This document shows, piece after piece, positions 1 through 5,497 of a DNA stretch of 5,565 nt (positions are counted from its first letter, which is position 1; each line of letters starts with the position of its first letter). A model generated the notes under the pieces. The model searched no databases and was not told where the DNA came from. It saw nothing but the letters and a program-made list of their open reading frames with translations. The position numbers and the translations under genes were made by a program. Source of the DNA: Chloroflexota bacterium (GTDB taxonomy: Bacteria; Chloroflexota; Limnocylindria; Limnocylindrales; CSP1-4); NCBI GenBank assembly GCA_013696275.1, contig JACCYW010000405.1:1-5565 (forward strand), read 5' to 3'.

Positions 1-510
1 GGTGGACACTGCATCCCGGTCGACCCGTTCTATCTCACCTGGCGAGCCAAGGCATACGACCTCAATACCGAGTTCGTGGAGCTGGCCGGGCGGGTCAACG
101 TGAACATGCCGTACTACGCCGTGTCGCGCATCCAGCGCGCCCTCGACCGCGCCGGCAAGCCGGTCCAGGGAAGCCGGATCCTGCTGCTGGGGATGGCTTA
201 CAAGCCGGATGTCGCGGATCTGCGCGAAAGCCCATCGCTGAAGCTGCTGGAGCTATTGCGCAGGAGCGGTGCCGAGGTCTCCTATCACGACCCCCATGTC
301 GCCGAACTGCCGGGCGAAGGCCTCCGCTCGATGCCGCTCACAGACGGTCTTCTGCGGTCCATCGACTGTGCCGTCATAGCCACCGCCCATGCCAGCCTGG
401 ACCTGGGCCTGATCGTCGACTGCGCGCCGCTGGTGGTCGATCTGCGTGACGCCGTACGCCGCTCCAGGACAGCCGGCCAAACGCTGCCGCCGAATGTAGA
501 CGTGCTGTGA
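1..510 (+). CDS. Nucleotide-sugar 6-dehydrogenase, C-terminal part (UDP-GlcNAc/UDP-Glc dehydrogenase family)
   Basis: The frame is open from base 1 and stops at TGA 508-510, giving 169 visible residues; full-length family members are usually about 420-440, so the N-terminal NAD-binding domain lies outside the window. The visible part opens with GGHCIPVDPFYLTW, the active-site motif, with the catalytic Cys at visible residue 4. This Cys forms the thiohemiacetal in the two-step, NAD-dependent oxidation of the sugar C6 to a carboxylate. The helical dimerisation segment follows (ELAGRVNVNMP), then the C-terminal UDP-binding domain with GMAYKPDVADLRESPSLKLLELL, a signature of the family. The HCIPVDPFYLTW wording resembles the WbpA-type UDP-N-acetylglucosamine dehydrogenases more than UDP-glucose dehydrogenases, which usually read GxCFPKD. 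The exact substrate is therefore an inference. The product would be a UDP-hexuronic acid for envelope or capsular polysaccharide. It converges on the minus-strand genes. Confidence 0.93.
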   Translation, partial: GGHCIPVDPFYLTWRAKAYDLNTEFVELAGRVNVNMPYYAVSRIQRALDRAGKPVQGSRILLLGMAYKPDVADLRESPSLKLLELLRRSGAEVSYHDPHVAELPGEGLRSMPLTDGLLRSIDCAVIATAHASLDLGLIVDCAPLVVDLRDAVRRSRTAGQTLPPNVDVL

Positions 511-540
511 CAGGGCTCCGTGGCGGCGCGACCGTTCCAG

Positions 541-561
541 CGGCGCGCACGGCGCGCGCCG
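541..561. terminator. GC hairpin between convergent genes
   Basis: CGGCGCGC (541-548) and GCGCGCCG (554-561) form a perfect 8-bp stem around a 5-nt loop. It begins 30 nt after the dehydrogenase stop and ends 9 nt short of the stop codon of the minus-strand gene at 571. Neither side has a T-run, so it would be a U-less bidirectional terminator if it is one. The position between two converging stop codons is the main support, since GC-rich DNA forms short stems easily. Confidence 0.4.
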
Positions 562-570
562 GGCTGCTCA

Positions 571-1020
571 TCAGCGCCTGCGGATAAGGCCCAGCAGCCG
601 ACGGATCACGAGGAAGCCGGCGACGACAGCCAAAGCGCCGCGCCAGTCGAGGACAGGGCGAACGTCACCGCTCGTGTGCCGGGCGACCAGGACGAACACC
701 CGCGACCCCGGCGCCAACTCGGCTCGACCGGTGATGACCGCGAAGGCGCTCGAAGCTTGGCCAAGCCGGATGTTATCGGTGCGGACGAGGCCTGCGCCGC
801 CCTGCGTCACGCTGACGTCACGGGCGTCGATACGGGTGGCGCCGCCCTGGTTGATGGACACGCTGTCCGCCTCGATGTGCGCTGCGCTGCCCTGTCGCAC
901 CTCGACATGGTCTGCGCGCACGGATCCCGTGACCTCCTCGCTGGCCTCGACCACAGCCTCTTCCTCCGCCTTCGCCAGCGTCTTGTCGGTCCTCTTCCGA
1001 CCGCTCTGTGCTGCCACCAT
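571..1020 (-). CDS. Small QGGA-repeat protein with hydrophobic C-terminus, function unknown
   Basis: A protein of 149 residues that I cannot assign to a named family. Residues 1-33 are charged and helical in character (RKR near residue 8, then an Ala/Glu-rich stretch at 15-29). Residues 35-94 are four tandem units of 15 residues, with a pattern close to [RED]-A-D-x-V-x-V-x-Q-G-G-A-x-x-I; the fourth is degenerate. Alternating hydrophobic residues with turn-forming QGG suggest a beta-solenoid or bactofilin-like beta-helix. Residues 128-146 are hydrophobic apart from an internal RR, and the protein ends RRR, so a C-terminal membrane anchor or amphipathic helix is likely. There is no N-terminal signal peptide. 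The ATG at 1020 is preceded by an excellent ribosome binding site (1027-1036). It lies 50 nt downstream of the GT4 gene on the same strand and may share its transcript. The opposite strand is also open here, but that frame lacks domain logic. Confidence 0.82.
   Translation of the reverse strand: MVAAQSGRKRTDKTLAKAEEEAVVEASEEVTGSVRADHVEVRQGSAAHIEADSVSINQGGATRIDARDVSVTQGGAGLVRTDNIRLGQASSAFAVITGRAELAPGSRVFVLVARHTSGDVRPVLDWRGALAVVAGFLVIRRLLGLIRRR
739..918 (-). repeat. Four tandem 15-codon repeats within the small protein gene
   Basis: The units are residues 35-49 (918-874), 50-64 (873-829), 65-79 (828-784) and a degenerate 80-94 (783-739). Shared core positions are Asp or Arg at unit position 3-4, hydrophobics at 5 and 7, Gln at 9, Gly at 10 and a hydrophobic at 15. 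The period is exactly 15 residues without gaps across the first three units. Nucleotide identity between units is only partial, so the duplications are old and kept at protein level. Confidence 0.75.
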
Positions 1021-1026
1021 CTCAAG

Positions 1027-1036
1027 CCTCCACCTT
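1027..1036 (-). promoter_or_regulatory. Strong Shine-Dalgarno site for the repeat protein
   Basis: On the minus strand this reads AAGGTGGAGG, with GGAGG (1031-1027) 6 nt before the ATG at 1020. It fixes the start of the 149-residue protein and is the clearest ribosome binding site in the window. Confidence 0.75.
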
Positions 1037-1070
1037 CTGCTGACCGGTGACCAAGCCTAGCAGCCGCGGG

Positions 1071-2375
1071 TCACCGCTCCGACTCCGGGGCATGCGGGTG
1101 GAGCGCCGAGACGTAGGCCAGGCGAGTCTCGTGCGCCACATCGTCCCAGGTGCGCTGCGCGCCCTCGGCCCGCAGCCGAGCACGGCGGCTGATCTGGCGG
1201 GCGACCGCGCCACCCTCCCACATGGCCCGGATGGCGCTGGCCAGTCGACCAGGCTCGCGCGGTTCCACGATGATGCCGGCCGCCCCGACCACCTCGGGGA
1301 GCGCTCCCACACGGGTGCAGATGACCGGGATGCCAGCCGCCAGGGCATCGATGGCGGCGATGCCGGTGCCATCGCTCAGCGCCGGCTGCACGTGCGCCAC
1401 GGCGCCCGATTGGAGCGCCGCCAGGTCGGCACTGTCCAGGCGGGGGGTGAGTCGGACCACATCCTCCACGCCGAAGCGTCGCGCCGCCCGCGCCACGGCC
1501 GGCGAATCAGCGTTGTCGTCACCACTCGCCCCGGCCAGCACCACGACCGGCGGCCAGGCAACGCCCTCCTCAGCGCTCTTGGGCGCCTGATCGCGCAGCG
1601 CGGCGAGCGCCTCGAAGAGGGTGGCGAAGTCCTTTCTTGCGTCGTAGCGGCCGACGAACACCAGATAGCGCGACGGCAGGTCGAAGCGGGAACCGAGGGC
1701 TGCCATGCGCGTCGTGGCTGATCCATCCTCGGTGGCATGGCGAAAGCGAGGGTCGGCGGCGAGTGGCACGACGCTGATGCGCTCCTCCGGCACGTGCAGG
1801 AGCCGCCTGACCGTACGCGCCGTAGCGTCGCTGGCGACGATCACACTGGCCGACTTGCGCAGCGCGCGAGCCCGTAGCCGATGACCCAGGCGCGCCGCCC
1901 CCGTAGCCGCGTATCGCTCGGGCAACTCCCAGGGCGCCAGATCGAGGACGGACGCCACCATCGGAAGCACTGACGCGAGAGGCATCGCGCCGCCCGCCGA
2001 GTGGTACACGGTACCCGCCGCGCCACTGGCCAGGGCACCGGAGCCCGCCCCCAAACCGGCGCCGCGCAGCAGGAACGAGTCCAGGGTCAGCCCAGCGGAG
2101 CGGAAGACACGGCTGGTCGGCGGCAGCAGACGCCGGCCACTGACCGCCAGACCTGCCTCTTCCATGGAGCGGGTCGGATCATGACTCAGCGCCCGCAACA
2201 ACAGGACGAACGATTCACCAGCCAGCGGGTGGGTGGCGAACGCTTCTAGCAGGCGCTCCAGGTAGTAGGCGGTGATGGGACCCCGCTGCGGTTCCTGGAG
2301 CGGGCGCGCATCGACCACGACCCGCACGCCGACCGGTCGCGCAGCCCGCCGCGCGGACGCTCCGCGCCTGGCCAT
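1071..2375 (-). CDS. Glycosyltransferase family 4 (GT-B fold, group 1)
   Basis: A protein of 434 residues from the ATG at 2375, the usual size for GT4 enzymes, which move a sugar from a nucleotide donor to a glycan or lipid acceptor at the cytoplasmic membrane face. The N-terminal acceptor domain has VVVDARPLQEPQRGP (about 20-34), then a predicted linker. The C-terminal donor domain starts around SVVPLAADPRF (201-211), continues with VFVGRYDARKDF (239-250; GR and the Lys typical of phosphate contact), LVVLAG-type strand (277-282), and QPALSDGTGIAAIDALAAGIPVI (330-352). The E-x7-E motif that normally contacts the donor reads D335-x7-D343 here. The frame is open further upstream to 2687, but that extension overlaps the GT2 gene and has no domain content. 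The chosen start overlaps the GT2 stop as TGATG, so translation is probably coupled; a GGAG lies about 14 nt upstream, farther than ideal. Donor and acceptor cannot be read from sequence. Confidence 0.9.
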   Translation of the reverse strand: MARRGASARRAARPVGVRVVVDARPLQEPQRGPITAYYLERLLEAFATHPLAGESFVLLLRALSHDPTRSMEEAGLAVSGRRLLPPTSRVFRSAGLTLDSFLLRGAGLGAGSGALASGAAGTVYHSAGGAMPLASVLPMVASVLDLAPWELPERYAATGAARLGHRLRARALRKSASVIVASDATARTVRRLLHVPEERISVVPLAADPRFRHATEDGSATTRMAALGSRFDLPSRYLVFVGRYDARKDFATLFEALAALRDQAPKSAEEGVAWPPVVVLAGASGDDNADSPAVARAARRFGVEDVVRLTPRLDSADLAALQSGAVAHVQPALSDGTGIAAIDALAAGIPVICTRVGALPEVVGAAGIIVEPREPGRLASAIRAMWEGGAVARQISRRARLRAEGAQRTWDDVAHETRLAYVSALHPHAPESER

Positions 2376-2377
2376 CA
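2373..2377 (-). other. TGATG stop-start overlap coupling GT2 and GT4
   Basis: On the minus strand the GT2 stop TGA (2377-2375) shares its last base with the GT4 start ATG (2375-2373). This is a classic translational-coupling junction and implies that both glycosyltransferases are made from one mRNA. Confidence 0.8.
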
Positions 2378-3286
2378 GGCGCTCTCGCTCTCCTCGCTCG
2401 TGCCCGTCGCGGCCGCCGTGGCCGAAGCGCCGGTGATGGTGGCGCCCGCGAGGGGAGCTGTCGTCGTCGCGGGACGACCGGCCGCGGGCCGGCCGCGCAA
2501 CTCGTCCCAGCGCAACCTCAGCACGACGACCAGTGCCTCCACGATTATCCGGCGCGACATCTTGCTGACACCTACCCGCCGGTCGGTGAAGACGATGGGC
2601 ACCTCGACCACCCGAGCGCCTCGTCGGGCGGCCAGGTACGTCATCTCGATGGAGAAGACATAGCCGCCCGAGTGGAGCCGATCCCATGGTGTGGCCGCCA
2701 GGGCGTCCCGGCGCCAGACCTTGAAGGCACCGGTCAGGTCATGGGCCGAGAGGCGCAGCACGGAACGGGCGAAGAGCGAGCCACCTCGCGAGACCAGCCG
2801 GCGTGGCAGGCCCCAGTCGCGGACCCCTCCTCCCTTCACGTAGCGCGACCCGATGACAAGGTCGGCGCCACCCACTGCGGGCGCACCAGGGCCGCCGGTC
2901 AGCGCGTTCATCATCATCGTCAGATAGCCCGGGTCATGCGACCAGTCGGCGTCCATCTGCACGATCCGTTGAGCGCCGCCTCTCAGGGCGACGCTGAAAC
3001 CGTCCACGTAGGCGCGCCCCAGGCCGAGCTTGGCTGGACGATGGTGGACGCGGATGTGCGAGTCGGCAAGCGCCAATCCATCGGCGATCCTGCCCGTCCC
3101 GTCAGGCGAGGCATCATCCACGATCAGCAGGGTCGCCCCAGGCAGGCATTGGAGGATGGCCTTGGCTATGCCGGCCACGTTGTCAGCCTCGTCATAGGTC
3201 GGCATGACGACCCACGTGTCGCTGTACGCAGCAGCCGCCGCTTGGTCAGGCCCGGGCCCCCCGACCGGCGGCGGAGAGTGCATCAT
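2375..3286 (-). CDS. Polyprenol-phosphate mannosyltransferase (DPM1/Ppm-type GT2)
   Basis: A GT-A fold enzyme expected to transfer a hexose, probably mannose, from its nucleotide donor to polyprenyl phosphate on the inner membrane face, giving the lipid-linked donor used by membrane glycosyltransferases. Numbered from a possible upstream ATG at 3349 (324 residues), motifs are VVMPTYDEADN (47-57), IVDDASPDGT (76-85), QMDADWSHDP (131-140, with the metal-binding DAD at 133-135), GSRY (167-170), and FTDRRVGVSKMS (254-265), the DPM1 signature. There is no C-terminal membrane domain, so it is the soluble DPM1-like type. The last 40 or so residues are Ala/Thr/Gly-rich and end in an acidic SEESESA, unlike the compact C-terminus of most relatives. 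I prefer the ATGATG at 3286 (303 residues) because the extra N-terminus adds nothing conserved; neither start has a clear Shine-Dalgarno. GlcNAc or glucose transfer is possible but less likely. Confidence 0.9.
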   Translation of the reverse strand: MMHSPPPVGGPGPDQAAAAAYSDTWVVMPTYDEADNVAGIAKAILQCLPGATLLIVDDASPDGTGRIADGLALADSHIRVHHRPAKLGLGRAYVDGFSVALRGGAQRIVQMDADWSHDPGYLTMMMNALTGGPGAPAVGGADLVIGSRYVKGGGVRDWGLPRRLVSRGGSLFARSVLRLSAHDLTGAFKVWRRDALAATPWDRLHSGGYVFSIEMTYLAARRGARVVEVPIVFTDRRVGVSKMSRRIIVEALVVVLRLRWDELRGRPAAGRPATTTAPLAGATITGASATAAATGTSEESESA

Positions 3287-3293
3287 CCACGAC

Positions 3294-3299
3294 AGTCTA
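3294..3299 (-). promoter_or_regulatory. Possible -10 box of a leaderless GT2 transcript
   Basis: TAGACT on the minus strand ends 7 nt before the ATGATG at 3286, the spacing expected when transcription starts at the start codon itself. No convincing -35 box was seen. It would explain the missing Shine-Dalgarno at that start, but the match is weak. Confidence 0.2.
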
Positions 3300-3367
3300 G
3301 TGCTGCCATGATGCGCCGCCGAGGCGCTGGCGTCGACTCGAAAGAGCATCAGGTCGGGCAGACATGG

Positions 3368-3402
3368 GCGGACCCGGGCTCCTTGGGAAGCACCGGGTCC
3401 GC
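3368..3402 (-). terminator. Hairpin downstream of the secreted-protein gene
   Basis: GCGGACCCGG (3368-3377) and CCGGGTCCGC (3393-3402) are perfect 10-bp inverted arms; GCT (3378-3380) and AGC (3389-3391) can extend the stem past a one-base bulge. It begins 25 nt beyond the TAG of the large secreted protein and lies upstream of both candidate GT2 starts. No T-run follows on the minus strand, so it is a U-poor terminator candidate or an mRNA 3'-end stabiliser. It argues that the GT2-GT4 unit is transcribed separately. Confidence 0.6.
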
Positions 3403-3427
3403 AGGTCGGTCGCTGTGACTCAGCGGC

Positions 3428-5281
3428 CTATTCGGTCAGGGCGAAGATGAACGTCTGGTACTGCTTGCCGCCGGCGGTGTCGGTACCGATGACCTTGATC
3501 AGGACATCTCCCGGCGGACCGGCGCGGAAGGTGATGGTGGTCGCGAAGTCCTTCGGTCCGGAGCGCAGGGGATAGCCCGTGTACATCGGGATGCCGGGCT
3601 GGCGGACCTCGATGCGCGGCCAGCCGGTGAGCGGCTCAGCGCTGCGGATGGTGAACTTCACGCTTGTGCCGGCCGGACCCGACCAGACCGGGGCGGTCAC
3701 CTTGAAGGGCATCACCCGGACCGACGACATGTGGCCATAGGTGCCGGCGTCTGTCGTCGCCATGACCACCGCGGAGTAGATCCCATCCGGGACCAGGGCT
3801 CCCAGCCCGTCCCGACCGTCCCAGGAGACAGTGGCCAGACCGAGCCCGAAGGCTTGGGCGGACGCGAGCACCCGGACCGGGGCTCCGGCGCTGTCCAGGA
3901 TGGTCCAGCTGAGCACGGCTGGCTGGGTCAGGGTGACCTGGAGAGCGGTCGACTGGGCGAGGCCGTCGCCATCGCGGACGAAGATGTGGTTGGGCTTGGC
4001 GAGCGGCGACTTGAGCGTCTTGAAGACCTTGACGCTGGTCGTATCGCTGGCCCCGAGCTTGCCTGATCGATCCTTGGGCTTGACGGTCACGTCGTAGCGG
4101 CCCTCGGCCACGAAGTCGCCACCGGCATCGCGTCCATCCCACGTCGTCGAGCCGTCCCCACCGTCGGTCCAGGCGGTGAAGTGGCGGACCACAGTGCCTG
4201 CGCTGTCCCTGACGTCGAAGTCGAGATAAGCCGGCTCTGACAGTCCGTGATGGAACGAGACCGTGTCGCTGATGCCGTCACCATTGGGGGTGAAGACGGT
4301 GGGCGACAGATCGCCGCCCGGGATGGTGCCGGGATCTTGGATGCTGCCCAGGCCAGTGAGGACCGGATCCGCGCCGTCGGGATCGGTGGCGCCGGCACCC
4401 TGCCACTCGTCGGAGGTGAACTCCAGGTCGCCGGTGATGGCCCGTCGGTAGCTCTCGGTCGGGTGCGGATCGACCAGGATGCGCGAACCCGGTGACAGCA
4501 CGGAGTCGTGATAGCTGGGGCTCCAGCCGACCCAACCCCAGAAAGGTCGTGCCTCGGAGCTGTAAGGGTTGAATTCCATGCGGAAGATGGAGTCCATCGT
4601 GGCGTGCTCTTCGAACAGGGCGTTGACCACGTTGCTCAGCGGCTGGAACTCGAGCGCGAAGACGGCCCGAGCACCGATATCGATGAAGCCGTTGGCGAAG
4701 TTGTCGACACGCTCCACCGCCAGGCTGCGCGACGGTGTCGGCATGTACCCCTCGCCGTGACCGGAGCCGTAGCAGAGCTGCTCGAACATCACGATGGCGT
4801 TGGGCGCGAGCTGGATCGCGTCGCGCAGGAAGTTGGCGCCGTAGTACTTGACATCGGACGAGCTGCGGCGGTCGGGATCCGGATAGTTGAGCCCCAGACC
4901 ATTCTTGGTGTTCTCCTGGAAGGGTGCGTAGGGGCTTGGCCAGCCGTTGCCGTGACCGAGATAGATGAACAGGTTGGCCCCGTTGGCCGCGTCGACCACG
5001 TCCGACCAGAGGGCGTTGGGGTGGAAGAGGCGGGTGACCTCCATGCCCTGCGCCTCAGCGGCGTCAGCCACGGCGCGGCCGCGCTCATTGACCAGGGACT
5101 GCCATTCGTGCATCGGACCGATGACCACCACGGCCCGCAGTGGTGCCATCTCGGCACCCCGCGCAACGGCGGTCAGGTTGGCCGCTGTCGAGATGAGCAG
5201 CGCCGCGATGAGCGACACGACGATGACGACGCTGCGTACCGCGACGGTCCGTGTCGTGGTCGGGTTGGAGGAAGGGTGCAT
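3428..5281 (-). CDS. Secreted protein: putative clan-CD (caspase/gingipain-like) domain plus FlgD-type Ig repeats
   Basis: A protein of 617 residues. Residues 1-40 form a signal peptide: Arg at 11 and 16, a hydrophobic core at about 18-33, and possible cleavage after AVA (38-40) or a few residues later. Residues 48-270 form a globular domain. Strand LFIYLGHGNG (104-113) carries H110-G111, and strand AIVMFEQLCYGSG (162-174) carries C170. A hydrophobic strand ending in His-Gly and a second ending in Cys, about 60 residues apart, is the layout of clan CD cysteine peptidases, so peptidase or self-processing activity is an inference. Residues 325-400 and 428-510 are two FlgD Ig-like units, each with a WDGRD motif (381-385 and 487-491); the first opens with SPTVFTPNGDGISDT, typical of surface beta-sandwich domains. 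Residues 525-617 look like a further beta-sandwich. No C-terminal membrane anchor or LPXTG is seen. The ATG at 5281 has GGAG 8 nt upstream. Confidence 0.85.
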   Translation of the reverse strand: MHPSSNPTTTRTVAVRSVVIVVSLIAALLISTAANLTAVARGAEMAPLRAVVVIGPMHEWQSLVNERGRAVADAAEAQGMEVTRLFHPNALWSDVVDAANGANLFIYLGHGNGWPSPYAPFQENTKNGLGLNYPDPDRRSSSDVKYYGANFLRDAIQLAPNAIVMFEQLCYGSGHGEGYMPTPSRSLAVERVDNFANGFIDIGARAVFALEFQPLSNVVNALFEEHATMDSIFRMEFNPYSSEARPFWGWVGWSPSYHDSVLSPGSRILVDPHPTESYRRAITGDLEFTSDEWQGAGATDPDGADPVLTGLGSIQDPGTIPGGDLSPTVFTPNGDGISDTVSFHHGLSEPAYLDFDVRDSAGTVVRHFTAWTDGGDGSTTWDGRDAGGDFVAEGRYDVTVKPKDRSGKLGASDTTSVKVFKTLKSPLAKPNHIFVRDGDGLAQSTALQVTLTQPAVLSWTILDSAGAPVRVLASAQAFGLGLATVSWDGRDGLGALVPDGIYSAVVMATTDAGTYGHMSSVRVMPFKVTAPVWSGPAGTSVKFTIRSAEPLTGWPRIEVRQPGIPMYTGYPLRSGPKDFATTITFRAGPPGDVLIKVIGTDTAGGKQYQTFIFALTE

Positions 5282-5289
5282 TCGCGTTT

Positions 5290-5293
5290 CTCC
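5290..5293 (-). promoter_or_regulatory. Shine-Dalgarno site of the secreted protein
   Basis: GGAG on the minus strand lies 8 nt before the ATG at 5281. It supports this start, which also gives a complete signal peptide. The site overlaps the edge of a 13-bp direct repeat. Confidence 0.55.
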
Positions 5294-5395
5294 GGCTGGG
5301 GCTGGGCACGGCCGGCACAGGGCCGGTTCGGATCACGCGTCAAGACTCCCTTTCCTGAGAGGCGGAAACCATGCCGAGATGGTCCGGCTGGGGCT
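5291..5395. repeat. Pair of 13-bp direct repeats in the 5' region of the secreted-protein gene
   Basis: TCCGGCTGGGGCT occurs at 5291-5303 and again at 5383-5395, same orientation, 92 bp apart. The proximal copy overlaps the ribosome binding site (minus strand AGCCCCAGCCGGA) and the distal copy lies within the possible folded RNA at 5361-5410. The two copies could compete for the same partner strand or bind the same factor; this is an inference. Confidence 0.6.
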
Positions 5396-5410
5396 AGCCC
5401 TGTAGCCGCC
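5361..5410 (-). other. Potential branched RNA fold upstream of the secreted-protein gene
   Basis: The 5282-5497 gap contains no gene I can support. On the minus strand, GGCGG (5410-5406) can pair with CCGCC (5365-5361). The pair encloses two hairpins: GGCT/AGCC (5399-5396 with 5389-5386, 6-nt loop) and ACCAT/ATGGT (5383-5379 with 5372-5368, 6-nt loop). Together they draw a three-way junction ending about 80 nt before the start codon. A perfect 10-bp palindrome, GGGCTAGCCC (5391-5400), lies inside and could instead be a DNA operator. I compared it by eye with c-di-GMP, c-di-AMP, TPP and cobalamin riboswitch consensus segments and saw no match. The stems are short, so chance is a real alternative. 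Confidence 0.25.
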
Positions 5411-5451
5411 CCGGTCGTGGTGCGCGAGCTGCCCTCGGCAGCACGGATGAA

Positions 5452-5486
5452 CGCCCCGCATCGACCAGCTGGGTCGGTGCGGGGCG
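5452..5486 (-). terminator. 15-bp-stem hairpin, likely terminator of the gene entering from the right
   Basis: Arms CGCCCCGCATCGACC (5452-5466) and GGTCGGTGCGGGGCG (5472-5486) pair over 15 positions with one exception (G·U in plus-strand RNA, A·C in minus-strand RNA) around a 5-nt loop. It lies 11 nt beyond a minus-strand TGA at 5498-5500. Only two T's follow on the minus strand. It is the strongest inverted repeat in the window. Confidence 0.65.
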
Positions 5487-5497
5487 CTGAGTTGCGG

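Noticed and set aside
520..1050. Plus-strand open frame opposite the repeat protein
   Set aside because: Its translation has no repeats, motifs or hydrophobic pattern, while the minus-strand frame has regular repeats and a strong ribosome binding site. Long antisense frames are expected in GC-rich coding DNA.
2376..2687. Upstream extension of the GT4 reading frame to an ATG at 2687
   Set aside because: It runs over the conserved C-terminal half of the GT2 gene, encodes Arg/Gly-rich sequence with no domain content, and ignores the TGATG junction.
2672..3418. Plus-strand 248-codon open frame opposite the GT2 gene
   Set aside because: It is antisense to a gene with clear DPM1 motifs, and its translation is compositionally odd with no recognisable domain.
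5354..5395. Hammerhead-ribozyme-like core on the plus strand (CTGAGA, then GGAAACCAT-hairpin-ATGGTC)
   Set aside because: GAAA, a closed stem III and a GTC cleavage triplet can be drawn, but CUGANGA is one base short, stem II cannot form, and no upstream strand complements stem I.
5282..5497. Known riboswitch classes (c-di-GMP-I, c-di-AMP, TPP, cobalamin)
   Set aside because: Isolated matches such as CTGAGAGG or GCACAGGG occur, but the accompanying conserved segments are absent on both strands.
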